From positions 8,370-72,369 of the forward strand of contig CAKOGP040002402.1 in the NCBI GenBank assembly GCA_933822405.4: a stretch of DNA of 64,000 nt. Reading direction: 5' to 3'. The translations under genes and the position numbers were made by a program. The notes under the pieces were generated by a model, which was not told the DNA's origin, did no database searches, and worked only from the letters and a program-made list of their open reading frames with translations. Source of the stretch: Cylindrotheca closterium. Taxonomy: Eukaryota > Bacillariophyta > Bacillariophyceae > Bacillariales > Bacillariaceae. This document shows, one piece after another, positions 29,944 through 40,776 of the stretch (its first letter is position 1; the number at the start of each line of letters is the position of its first letter).

Positions 29944-31281
29944 CTATCCACTGTTCTTGATGGGACAATGTCCCATGGCTTCGGGGAAATTCTTCTTATT
30001 GGCCTTCCAATAATCAATGAATCCACCAACTCTTTCGTCACGTTGGCCGTCCATCACTCCATTGTGAAACACCTTCAAGTTCAATCCGGATCGACGCATG
30101 TCACGGGATCTTCGGGGTGCCAACATGGCAGCAGGAATCGTGACCGCCATTTGATCATCCAAATGACGGCACAAGAAACACTCTCCAAGCAGCGTCTCTT
30201 GCCACTGCAAGACAATCTCGCGTCTATAAAATTGCAAGTTGGTGATATGGAAAAAACCATGAATCAATGGAATGGTAATGTTCCGCTCGAGACATTTCTT
30301 GAGAGTACCAAATGTGGGTCGAAGGTGACCCTTTTTGGCAAACTCCAACGTGCAAAGAGTCTTGTTGAAAGCTTTTTCCATTCTCTGCAGTACCGTGTCG
30401 CGGACCGTGCCTTGGATCTTTCCCTGTGGAAAGTGATCAAAGAAAATAGCTAGATTGTGGGCGATCATATGTGCCACTGGATCTTGGTCCCAAATTTGTG
30501 TCGGAAATCCATCCGAGTCCGTCCACACCATGAACTTGTACTTGGCCAGCGCTGGATGATTCCAAATGTGCAAGGTCCGAAATTCGGCCTGCCAGTTATA
30601 AGCTAGACGTCCCGGGCATTCAGAAAACCAAGTGATGTTGTCGGCCGAGTTGACCTTGCAGCGTTCCAAAAATATTTGCCTCCGTTGTTCTGACAAGTTG
30701 GCAATCATTTGTTGCAAGCCTCCTACGGGGATGTCCAAAGCAACTGTAAGTTTAGCAGGTGCTACCAGTTGCATCAATTGTTCAGTTTGATAATTCGAAA
30801 GAGGGATTGTAGTAAATACCAAAATATCGTAATTCATCCTCGCGTTGTATGCCTTCTGAAGAAGGCAGAGGGACTGGGAAACCAGCGATATTTGATGTGG
30901 TCCATGGATTTTTGTGGCAATCACCACTCCGTCGTATCGATGAAAATGATTGACTGTGATGTTGATGGAAGCTTTTAATGATCCGTCGAGTCCATGGTTT
31001 GAGGGAGCGAGGGTTTGCTTTCCATTTGTTGAAGATGTGCTGCTGTCAGTGGCTCTTACTGATTCCAGTGCAGCGATTTTCTGAGACTCATTCGTCACGG
31101 CTGGTGTCTTGACTCGATATGGTAGGTGCCACACATCCGCCTGATCTTGAAGCGCCAATGCTTGAAGAGATATTTCATTTCGAATCGCAAAGAATGCACC
31201 AAGGGCAAAGATGATTGAAAATATGGTAATTACCAAACATCGAATACGACAATGATAACAGGAAGAACATTTTTTGGGCAT
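29944..31281 (-). CDS. Type II membrane glycosyltransferase-like protein (GT15-like?)
   Basis: Single-exon protein of 445 residues. A short Cys/Arg-rich cytosolic head (MPKKCSSCYHCRIRC) is followed by one membrane anchor at about residues 16-34, then a stem and a lumenal domain. This is the usual layout of Golgi glycosyltransferases. The catalytic part contains YNWQAEFRTLHIWNHPAL followed by YKFMVWTDSDGF, an Asp-Ser-Asp element like the DxD metal site. The arrangement recalls fungal Kre2/Mnt1 alpha-1,2-mannosyltransferases (GT15), in which an acidic motif follows a similar aromatic block. N-glycosylation sequons (NIT, NLS) occur. Substrate unknown. Coding status firm, family moderate. Confidence 0.75.
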   Translation of the reverse strand: MPKKCSSCYHCRIRCLVITIFSIIFALGAFFAIRNEISLQALALQDQADVWHLPYRVKTPAVTNESQKIAALESVRATDSSTSSTNGKQTLAPSNHGLDGSLKASINITVNHFHRYDGVVIATKIHGPHQISLVSQSLCLLQKAYNARMNYDILVFTTIPLSNYQTEQLMQLVAPAKLTVALDIPVGGLQQMIANLSEQRRQIFLERCKVNSADNITWFSECPGRLAYNWQAEFRTLHIWNHPALAKYKFMVWTDSDGFPTQIWDQDPVAHMIAHNLAIFFDHFPQGKIQGTVRDTVLQRMEKAFNKTLCTLEFAKKGHLRPTFGTLKKCLERNITIPLIHGFFHITNLQFYRREIVLQWQETLLGECFLCRHLDDQMAVTIPAAMLAPRRSRDMRRSGLNLKVFHNGVMDGQRDERVGGFIDYWKANKKNFPEAMGHCPIKNSG

Positions 31282-31653
31282 TCCGTTCTTGCTTCACTTG
31301 ATGGTGAGTGATAATCGGATTGTGTCAGCTGTTGTCATGGAGCTTCGAAAATGTTGCTGTTATGATGCATCGTTTCCTATTATTGTACCTGGTGCGATGA
31401 TGATGATGATGATGACTGATGCGATGCGATCGCGATGAATAATAATAATATAGAGACATTTTACTCCATTCTCCGACGCCCACCAGACGCATCGCCCTCT
31501 AATTTCTTGATACCGATACTCATTGATACTCAACACCTGACAAAAGCGTATCAACATGAGGTTACGTATTTGAATAACAACTGTAACTAGCACCATCATA
31601 AAGGTGTTGTATGAAACAACTGAACATTTGGGACATAGAATGATCATGAAAAC
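31282..31653. other. Short spacer between divergently organised genes
   Basis: About 370 bp with GATGAT and AATAAT short repeats (about 31398-31450). No gene seen. Confidence 0.4.
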
Positions 31654-32498
31654 TTAGACAGCACACCGTTGCTGATTTGGTGGCAAGTCATTTTGTTTGT
31701 TCATCCCAACCAATAGCATACAAATTTCGGACTCTAGCTTGGTCACACACTGTTTCGTTTTCATTGGAGGAGGATAAGTGGCGATTGTCTTCTTGGAGAC
31801 ACCTTGTACACGACTCGGCATGGGGAGAATCTTGTGGTATGGTGACGGCTCTGATAACGGTAAGCTGACTCTTCGAACCTGTTGATCTTCAGTCATGCTG
31901 CTAGATGATGATGATGCTAACGATGACGATGACCCCATCAGTTGAGATTGAATTGATACTGGTGGCGCCTTTAATATTGACCTCAACGGCTTCTTTTTCT
32001 GGACGTCCGTCACCTTGCGTAGGAGCACTGGTGGTGAACAACTTGAAGCTGCCGGCGTGGGAGTTGCCTCCTGGATTGGATGCTTTACAGTTTGATCCAA
32101 AAGTGCATGGCCCTGTGCGTGGAAAAGAAAGTGTCGAATGTGAGCATCACTACAGTACTGTGCAGTATGATCAATTCAATTATAACTCTCTTGAAACGTA
32201 CAATTTTCTTTCGTGTTTCCACTTCTCCAATGTCATGAAAGTCTCCTGCTTCCATTTTGAGAAAACGAAACCCAATCTCTTCACGGAATAGCTTTGTAAG
32301 GTAAAAGATAAAGATCTTTCTGTCTGCCCTCAATTGCAATCGCTGGTATCGCAAAAGGTACATACGAATGGTGACTCGAAACCTTCGATTTCCGACATTG
32401 TTGTAGGCATGACTCGTTCGTCCACACAGTATGTCGTACGGTCCCAATCTAGAATCGTGTATTGACGGCTTGCTCTTGTATCTGTAGTTCCTTGTCAT
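31654..32498 (-). CDS. DUF6824-domain protein, two exons, 251 aa
   Basis: Exon 1 is 32498-32202 and exon 2 is 32112-31654, joined over an 88-bp intron (GTACGT...GCACAG) at phase 0. The N-terminal 110 residues carry the domain: GPYDILCGRTSHAYNNVGNR (about 20-39), then RRFRVTIRMYLLRYQ, REEIGFRFLKME and ETRKKI joined to GHALLDQT across the intron. The pattern D-x-L-C/L-G-R...N-x-G-N-R/K-x-F-R followed by G-x-R-F-L and T-R-K-K-I is the diatom-expanded DUF6824 family, often described as possibly DNA-binding but not characterised. The usual poly-Asn/Gly variant GRGxxxNNHxGN is altered here to GRTSHAYNN. The C-tail is Ser-rich and disordered. A decayed copy of its 5' end lies at 36988-37037. Confidence 0.85.
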
Positions 32499-33383
32499 TG
32501 TGATTGAGGGTTGAGGTTTGAGTACGGGTGTATATCTATGTTGTTGATGATTGCGGTGGGTGCTGCAGTCAACGACTATAATGCAGTCTTCTTGTCTAGT
32601 GACGATTTTGAAGGGGTGTGGGGTGCGGTTACGCTTCCACAAACAAAAAGATGCTCTCGAAATATGAAATATGAAATGCCTAATGTGAAGTCTCTAAATG
32701 GATTCTGACGAATCCTTCATAGCAATGCTAACAGAAATGTCAGTAGAAAAGCTACGAGTCATGGCTGGCGTTGGCCTTTACTTAGACGGTTTATGGCAAT
32801 GTTTGACACCAAGAACGGCACTTTGGTCGGCTCGTACCAGTACCCCAGGTACCAGGTAACGGTACCGGTACAAGCTACGACCACGCTACACCGTCAAGTT
32901 CTGACACCAAAGTCTTCCGTGGAATCCATTTTATTAAGCAAGTTTTTCCTTTCTATTGATGTGACACACGCAACGGATATCGTGGAGGTCTTGGTGGTAT
33001 TTGTGCTCCCGATCAAGGAGTTTTGTCGCAGCCGCCGTCCATTCACATCTTCATTCTATCATTCTTGCTCTCTCTTTCGCCTCTTGTCGTCGTACGGTAC
33101 TGTAGATTTTGAGGAGGTTTCTCGAGACAATTGTGTCTTAAGTCTTTTTTTACAATAAAAGCGTCCATCACCTTCTTCTCATCATTGTTTAAAATGACCG
33201 AATATACAAAATAATATCCATTAATCCCATTGTCACCGTAGAAATATCAATGTCGCAAGAGCAGAAGGTTCTCGTACAGAACAGCTCGTCAACAAGGTGG
33301 GTAACGCACGCTCAGCTGCGTCCAACTGAAGCAGGATCCTACCCAGTAGTACTACCTTTTATGTATTGTATAGCCATGCATTA
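32499..33383. other. Spacer with dense GTAC palindromes
   Basis: Contains a run of overlapping GTAC palindromes at about 32834-32875 (GTACCAGTAC, CCAGGTACCAGGTAA, CGGTACCGGTAC). A plus-strand frame at 32793-33158 reads through this repeat and was rejected. The end of the region is the promoter side of receptor copy A. Confidence 0.4.
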
Positions 33384-35771
33384 ATGAAAACCATGGTGAC
33401 CAATCTTCTTTTCTTCTCTTCTTTACCACTATTATCATTCACCCTTATCCTCACTGTCATTCCTACCGGAACCCAGTCATATCGTTACGCTTTGGTGACT
33501 GGATGGTCTAACTTCTTTGACCCCATTAAACAAGGATGGAATGATTCATGTGCTGCCATTGGAGCTGACTGTGAAATCTGGAATGCCCACCCGGATTCCT
33601 TACGGAAATTCAATCACACCTGGGAACCAGAGGTTGACCGTACCTGGTGTGTCCCTATTATGCGTCATTTGATCGCTCGCGGTGATATTGATGGATTCGC
33701 AGTCAAATGCAATACGAAACCGGACTACCCACCAGTGCTGCAAGAAGCGCATGACGCAGGCATTCCAACCGTTGTGTTTGCTGGACCTCACATTGGCCCA
33801 TATGCTTCCTATATTGGCACAAATAATGATGATGTTGGGCGGGCCATGGCTCGTCTTCTCAAGCAGCTGCGCCCGGAAGGAGGTACCTACGCCACGGTTT
33901 ACAACGGTCCAAGTTCCGAAGAACGTGCACTTGGATTCATCGATGAAATTGAAAGGGACAATAACCGGGATGACAAGGCCCATTGGATGGAGGAACCTTC
34001 TTTGAATTATTCGGCGTGGGGGTGGGGGACGATCTACGAATACAAGGGAACTACCGCTTTGGGCTTTGACAAGGTTCCCTGGGTCATTCAAGGCATTTTG
34101 GAAACGAACCTCACGGCATTAGTATTCATGTATCAAACACCTACGCGTCACCCCAATTTTACGCAAGTGATTCAACAAAATCAATGGAGGAACGTCAGTA
34201 TTGTAGGTGATAACACTGCTGCTGCAAGCCGCGCTTCCTTCGTTCGTGTCAGCCAAGCTTACACTTTTCGCTTCGGTCTGTATATGTATATAGATAAGTA
34301 TGGACGGGAATGGAAATGAAATGAATTTCTTGGGACGAGGGATTATTGATGGACTCGTCGGACAGGCCACCTACGACACGGGCGTCTTGATGCCCGAAGT
34401 ACTCCAAAGAATCATGGCGGAGGAAGCAGTATTGCCACAATATCTCACCAAGTTATTGAATCATAATCTAGTTCCTGCCACATTGCCGTCACTGGCGGTG
34501 GACCAAAGTTTGCTGGGCGATTTGCGGTATATTGGTTTTACCTGTTTCGGTATCGTTGCACTGATGGCATGCACATTCATGGGATGGACGTTTACGCATC
34601 GTGAGGCCGTGGTTGTCAAGGCCTCACAGCCCTTCTTTCTGGCCATGACAGCTGGTGGAGTTTTGGTGATGGCGTCAAGTTTGATTCCCTTATCCTTTGA
34701 TGATCAAGGATCCCAAATTTCCGAGACGAGAGCTGTGGCCATTTGCATGAGCATCCCGTGGCTGGCATTTTGCGGATTCTCCATTACCTTTAGTGCACTT
34801 TTTGCGAAGACGTGGCGAGTCAACCAGTTTTTCAATTCCAATATGGCGTATTCGAGAATCAAAATTACCGAAGCCGACGTCCTCAAGCCCTTCTGCCTCT
34901 TGTTTTCGTTGAATGTCATTATTCTGGTGTGTTGGACGATAATAGATCCTTTGACGTATGATCGCAAGTTTGCTCCAGGAACGGATCTCTGGAACCGAGA
35001 CATAGCCTCCAATGGGTCATGTAGTTCGGAACATACACTTGCCTATGTGGCCCCACTGGGAATGGGTAAGCCAAGAAGCGACCACCAGTTTCATGCACAA
35101 CCACGCGAAAGCTAACATGAGCATCTTCTTGCTTTGCTTTTTTCTATCAAAATATTATAGTCAGCTTTTGCGTGTTGGTCATTGCCTGTTGGCAAGCAGT
35201 CGCGGCACGGGATATCAAAAGCGAATTTGCCGAAGCCAAATGGATTGGGTGGACCATGTTTAGTTTGGCGCAGGGTTTCTTGACGGGTATTCCCATTGTG
35301 GTGGTTACCAAAGATATTCCCGAAGCCTTTTACTTGACTTTGACATTTTTGACTTTTGCGCTTTGCACAGTGGTCTTGCTGCTGATATTTGTTCCAAAGA
35401 TTCGAATGCATCAAAGATATACCAAGCTTACTCCCAGGGAACAAAAGAAGGCCATGGCAGTCAGTCTTCGAAAGAGTTCCAATATGATTGGAGACCTCAC
35501 AAAACTCAACTATTCGCAAGCATTGCAACTGGAGTTTTCATCGAGTAACCATGCATCTCATGGAGGCGAGGTGAAGAACAATGATCTTACATCCAGCAAT
35601 CAAGCATCGGAAGAGGAGGCAAAAGCCATCACTCAATGTTCTGACAAAAACAAGAACAATGGTGATAGCTCAAAGGTTGGGGCCTTCTATAAGAAAATTG
35701 ATGAGTCAGAACCATCGAAAAAGTCGTCGTATATCGATGATGGGGATCTCGGTGAAGTACACCACACGTAG
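33384..35771 (+). CDS. Class C GPCR (GABA-B-like) with sugar-binding-protein-like ectodomain, copy A
   Basis: Three exons, 33384-34202, 34294-35065 and 35161-35771, encode 733 aa. Intron 1 is 91 bp with an unusual GTAGGT donor and a TATATAG acceptor; intron 2 is 95 bp (GTAAGC...TTATAG). The start chosen is MKTM at 33384, shared with copy B. Residues 1-31 are a signal peptide. Residues 33-330 form a periplasmic-binding type I fold of RbsB/LacI type: YRYALVTGWSNFFDPIKQGW, DIDGFAVKCN, GIPTVVFAG, YIGTNNDDVGRAMARLLKQL and, across intron 1, VSI-ISMDGNGNEM. Residues 350-640 hold seven hydrophobic spans with the class C features ASQPFFLAMTAGG and WRVNQFF. The cytosolic tail is Ser/Lys-rich. Predicted cell-surface receptor; ligand unknown. 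Confidence 0.85.
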
Positions 35772-36300
35772 TAGGACTTGACTTGGTGGAACCACCATAC
35801 ACATGTTTTTATGTTTTTTATAAAAGCTACAATGCAGTCAGTGACGGGTTCGAACTTTGCATATGCGATGCCATTGCTTTGAGCTTTTCAAAAATACCGG
35901 CGCGATTATATTTCCAACCATTGTGGCATTCTGCCGACTATCATATGATTGTAGTCGCTGCGTCTCATCCTTCATTAGTGTTCAATCCCATACCGGACAC
36001 AACGGACATAACGAACAAATGTGTAACGGACATTAAAAATACCATCAACCGCATCGCACTACAAAATATATTTGTCACAATGACAGTAACATGCAGTATT
36101 TTACCATTAGCCAGATGGTTTCCAGGCAGAATCTTCCAACTAGATAAAAACAAGAGTGCGCATCGGTATATACCGGTACCTTGCAGTTCAGCATTGCGTT
36201 TGGATACACACCGCATTTGTTGTCGTGAGACCGCGGAGCAATAATAACGCACACGGATAGGATCATACAATGAACAAAAATAACAGAGGAAAGCACAAAT
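35772..36300. other. Diverged 3' flank of receptor copy A
   Basis: Retains recognisable but diverged similarity to the sequence after copy B, for example GCGATTATATTTCCAACCAT (35899-35918) against GCGATTATAGTTTCAATCAT after 40170. This shows that the duplication once included flanking DNA. Confidence 0.55.
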
Positions 36301-36794
36301 ACGAAAGCCTGGGCCATTACATCGACTCCTGCCCCCGGCGCCCTGGGAGAACAGATCCAAATCTTGGAGAAAGATATCCCAACTGCAGGACCGGGTGAAC
36401 TGATAACCAAGAACACACGTGCTGCCATTGCCATTGACGATATTCGCATCGCCTAAGATCGTTTCATGCCACTCGTCCAAGCAAATCCTTCGACGAAATG
36501 CCCCTTTGTGCCCGGCGCTCCATCACCTGGTCGAAACCTAAATGGGTCATGGCATTCCAAGAAGACCCGAGTGACAACAGTAAGCCAAAGCTCGGAGTGA
36601 ATATTGTACCTCTTATTCACAGATACGTGGATGGATGGGACAAGGAGACTTTAAAAGAAGCCATCGAAAGGGTCTACAGTCGTCGTGCTGCTGGCCGTAT
36701 GTTGCATGACGGGGGTGACACGATCGATCGCCGTGACCTTTTGCATATACGGCATGACCGCATGATACAGTATGCATTCCTTCGACGATTGTAA
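36301..36794 (+). pseudogene. Decayed medium-chain dehydrogenase/reductase-like pseudogene
   Basis: From 36301 the frame reads (ACG)-KAWAITSTPAPGALG, then LEKDIPTAGPGELITKNTRA and IAIDDIRIA, ending in TAA at 36454-36456. This matches the N-terminal strand pattern of zinc-type MDR oxidoreductases (KAW...PGPGELLVKN). The expected start codon position holds ACG. The frame continues after the stop as DRFMPLVQANPS and CPFVPG, then in another frame VMAFQEDPS at 36546 and finally DGWDKETLKEAIERVYSRRA, AAGRMLHDGG, which resemble an MDR C-terminus. Most of the catalytic and Rossmann parts are missing. Start loss, stop, frameshift and a large internal deletion make it non-functional. Confidence 0.5.
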
Positions 36795-37625
36795 ATGATT
36801 GTAAGAATGGTGAAAATGTACAGTGAATAATAGATTAGACTAGTTTGATACAGTAGTGGCAAGTAACCTGGAAAAACATATGGGTGTAACATCAAAATAG
36901 TCCCGTAAGTACACTACCTATGAATTCGCGGAACCTCATATTTGGGCTACTCTCACTTTGACAAGAAGATGGAATTTTTAAATAATGCATCACTTGCTCT
37001 TGCATCTACTTCCTTGTCATTGTGATTGAGGGTTACTGCCGGAACAGAGTGTGGTTCAGAAGATGATTTTGAGCGCCTGCTGTCTAAAAATAATGTAACT
37101 ACGTATCGTAGGTACAGTAAAAGACCGCATTCACACGTCTCTCTATAATCATGAATACCTTTGAGATATCGTGGCGAATATGAAACTTGGTACGTGTACA
37201 CGTAGTGTACGTGTACACATAGTCATCGTAGAAATATCATCGGATCCCACGAGGTCCCGCAAGACCGTGATATACTTTTTTAAAAAATCGAAACCACCGA
37301 ACAAGACTGAGATCGCGCTAATTTCTAGTTCCGCGGTAAAATTGAAAAAAATCACACGCCCGGCCGGGGAATCAAGGGAATCCTCGGGAAAAATAAGAGT
37401 GAAGACGGGAGACTTTTCTTTTCTGTGGGTGCCCGTTTGGTTTTTAATGCGGGTAAAATATTCACACTAGTTCCGACCACGCGAAATCAGGTGGTCGCGT
37501 TACTCAAAAAACCTCGAATCATCTGGTCCAGCTCACGCCAGTGGCTCAATAAAATAATATCCTTCGCGATCCGTTATTATTGTGCCAGTTATTGTACTGA
37601 TATCATACTGTGTTGCCATGCATCA
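36795..37625. other. 5' flank of receptor copy B with DUF6824 relic and inverted repeats
   Basis: Holds the DUF6824 relic at 36988-37037, a 10-bp perfect inverted repeat with a 3-bp loop at 37195-37217 (TGTACACGTA / TACGTGTACA) and a 7-bp hairpin at 37474-37497 (CGACCAC / GTGGTCG). A longer open frame upstream of the copy B start (37425-37625) is not shared with copy A and was not counted. Confidence 0.5.
36988..37037 (-). pseudogene. Relic of the 5' end of the DUF6824 gene
   Basis: About 45 bp match the start region of the gene at 31654-32498, including CCTTGTCATTGTGATTGAGG shared exactly on the plus strand. In the relic the frame reads Met-Thr-Arg-Lys then TAG, so it cannot encode the domain. 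Its place upstream of receptor copy B mirrors the place of the intact gene upstream of copy A, so the receptor duplication carried part of this gene with it. Confidence 0.65.
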
Positions 37626-40052
37626 ATGAAAACCATGATGACCAATCTTCTTTTCTTCTCTTCTTTACCACTATTATTATTCACCCTTATCCTCACTGTC
37701 ATTCCTACCGGAACCCAGTCATATCGTTACGCTTTGGTGACTGGATGGTCTAACTTCTTTGACCCCATTAAACAAGGATGGAATGATTCATGTGCTGCCA
37801 TTGGAGCTGACTGTGAAATCTGGAATGCCCACCCGGATTCCTTACGGAAATTCAATCACACCTGGGAACCAGAGGTTGACCGTACCTGGTGTGTCCCTAT
37901 TATGCGTCATTTGATCGCTCGCGGTGATATTGATGGATTCGCAGTCAAATGCAATACGAAACCGGACTACCCACCAGTGCTGCAAGAAGCGCATGACGCA
38001 GGCATTCCAACCGTTGTGTTTGCTGGACCTCACATTGGCCCATATGCTTCCTATATTGGCACAAATAATGATGATGTTGGGCGGGCCATGGCTCGTCTTC
38101 TCAAGCAGCTGCGCCCGGAAGGAGGTACCTACGCCACGGTTTACAACGGTCCAAGTTCCGAAGAACGTGCACTTGGATTCATCGATGAAATTGAAAGGGA
38201 CAATAACCGGGATGACAAGGCCCATTGGATGGAGGAACCTTCTTTGAATTATTCGGCGTGGGGGTGGGGGACGATCTACGAATACAAGGGAACTACCGCT
38301 TTGGGCTTTGACAAGGTTCCCTGGGTCATTCAAGGCATTTTGGAAACGAACCTCACGGCATTAGTATTCATGTATCAAACACCTACGCGTCACCCCAATT
38401 TTACGCAAGTGATTCAACAAAATCAATGGAGGAACGTCAGTATTGTAAGTTATATTTCAAGCAAGCTATTCATCACCGTTCGCAGCGACTGCAAGGATTT
38501 GGCTCTCTTTCTTTTTGTGCAAATCGGCGCTTCCTCCGTTCGTGTCAGCCAAACTTACATTTTCCCCTTACTTGCTTCCGTGCTTAATACAGATAAGTGT
38601 GGACGGGAATGGAAATGAAATGAATTTCTTGGGACGAGGGATTATTGATGGACTCGTTGGAGAGGCTACCTACGACACGGGCGTCTTGATGCCCGAAGTA
38701 CTCCAAAGAATCATGGAGGAGGAAGCAGTATTGCCACAATATCACACCAACTTATTGAATCACAATCTGGTTCCTGGCAGGTTGCCGGAATTGGCGGTGG
38801 ACCAAAGTCTGCTCGGCAATTTGCGGTATATTGGTTTTACCGGTTTCGGTATCGTTGCACTGATGGCGTGCATATTCATGTGGTGGACCTTTACGCATCG
38901 TGAGGCTGTAGTCGTCAAAGCCTCGCAGCCCTTCTTTTTAGCCATGACAGCTGGTGGAGTTTTGGTGATGGCGTCAAGTTTGATTCCCTTATCCTTTGAT
39001 GATCAAGGATCCCAAATTTCCGAGACGAGAGCTGTGGCCATTTGCATGAGCATCCCGTGGCTGGCATTTTGCGGATTCTCCATTACCTTTAGTGCACTTT
39101 TTGCGAAGACGTGGCGAGTCAACCAGTTTTTCAATTCCAATATGGCGTATTCGAGAATCAAAATTACCGAAGCCGACGTCCTCAAGCCCTTCTGCCTCTT
39201 GTTTTCGTTGAATGTCATTATTCTGGTGTGTTGGACGATAATAGATCCTTTGACGTATGATCGCAAGTTTGCTCCAGGAACGGATCTCTGGAACCGAGAC
39301 ATAGCCTCCAATGGGTCATGTAGTTCGGAACATACACTTGCCTATGTGGCCCCACTGGGAATGGGTAAGCCAAGAAGCGACCACCAGTTTCATGCACAAC
39401 CACGCGAAAGCTAACATGAGCATCTTCTTGCTTTGCTTTTTTCTATCAAAATATTATAGTCAGCTTTTGCGTGTTGGTCATTGCCTGTTGGCAAGCAGTC
39501 GCGGCACGGGATATCAAAAGCGAATTTGCCGAAGCCAAATGGATTGGGTGGACCATGTTTAGTTTGGCGCAGGGTTTCTTGACGGGTATTCCCATTGTGG
39601 TGGTTACCAAAGATATTCCCGAAGCCTTTTACTTGACTTTGACATTTTTGACTTTTGCGCTTTGCACAGTGGTCTTGCTGCTGATATTTGTTCCAAAGAT
39701 TCGAATGCATCAAAGATACAACAAGCTGACTCCTATGGAACAGAAAAATGCAATGGCAATCAGTCTTCGAAAGAGTTCCAATATGATTGGTAACCTCGCA
39801 AAAGTCAACTATTCGCAAGCATTACAGCTGGATTTTTCATCGAGCAACCACCAGGCACCTCAGGGGGAGGTGAAGAATACTGGTCTCACATGCAGCAATC
39901 GAGCACCAGAGGAGGCACCAAAGGCTAATTGTCAAGCTTCTGACAACAACAAGAGTAGTGGGGCCTTCTATAAGAAGATCGATGAGTCAGAACCATCGAA
40001 AAAGTCGTCGTATATCGATGATGGGGATCTCGGTGAAATACACCAGACGTAG
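37626..40052 (+). CDS. Class C GPCR (GABA-B-like) with sugar-binding-protein-like ectodomain, copy B
   Basis: Three exons, 37626-38444, 38593-39364 and 39460-40052, encode 727 aa. Intron 1 is 148 bp with consensus GTAAGT...ATACAG sites and shares little with intron 1 of copy A; intron 2 (95 bp) is identical to that of copy A. Exon 1 differs from copy A at only a few bases. The first 350 bases of exon 2 carry many substitutions (for example GRLPEL against ATLPSL, and MWWTF against MGWTF), then about 770 bases across the seven-helix region are again identical, and the cytosolic tail diverges and is six residues shorter. Domain plan as copy A: signal peptide, type I periplasmic-binding fold, seven membrane spans, Ser/Lys-rich tail. 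Likely a second receptor with altered tail signalling. Confidence 0.87.
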
Positions 40053-40776
40053 TGCAAAAACTTCTTGGTGGGAAACAACACGGACGAAAGCATACCACCA
40101 AACAAACCAAGTCCTTAGGACTTGTTAGAAATTATATATACAATTGCTTCAGGTATTTTATAAAAGAACGCTGCGATTATAGTTTCAATCATTGTGGCTT
40201 TTCTGTCTACGGATCTCTTCGTTTTCGTCATCGATAATACATCAACCTACCTTCGCAACGCGGACAAATGCAATATCGGACATAAATCGTCTTGGCGCTA
40301 TGTGTTGCTCAAAGTGACATGACGGTGACATGTATTCCTTCAAAGATTGTAAATGTAGAGTGAATAGCAGCTTCGAATAGTTTGATGTTGCCACCACTAT
40401 CTCCATGAAGCACAGTATACTATACGATACTATATGTTTCGATACATTCGAATACATTATCCCCGTAATTTCGAAATTATTTCTTATTCCCCCGAGACAA
40501 CTGTCCGGGTTTCTTTGAGCGCTACGTACTCCGGCAAGACCGCACCACGCCGTAAGCTCATTTGAAATCAAAATATATACTGTACGTGTTGTTATAATTG
40601 GTATTGGGGTTGTCGCTGGAGTATACCGTATACTTTGCTGGCTGTTTCTGCACTCTTGGCAAAGTCACTATTCTCTATTGCGCTTGCCGTCCGTAAATAT
40701 CCAGCCGTCTAGTCAATTGGATTAGTAGAACAACCGAAACTAAAGGCCAAGGGGAGCAACAAAGATTGACAACACG
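40053..40776. other. Diverged 3' flank of receptor copy B
   Basis: About 720 bp, in part related to the flank after copy A. No gene seen. It includes ACTATACGATACTATATG-type short repeats near 40420-40437. Confidence 0.45.

Noticed and set aside
32793..33158. 121-codon plus-strand frame
   Set aside because: Starts inside a GTAC palindrome cluster and has no recognisable content.
37425..37625. 67 extra codons upstream of receptor copy B
   Set aside because: Not conserved with copy A, and the signal peptide begins at the shared Met at 37626.
33384..40052. Receptor duplication as an assembly artefact
   Set aside because: Flanks, intron 1, hinge region and tails clearly differ between copies, and a pseudogene lies between them, so two real loci exist; identical blocks fit conversion better.
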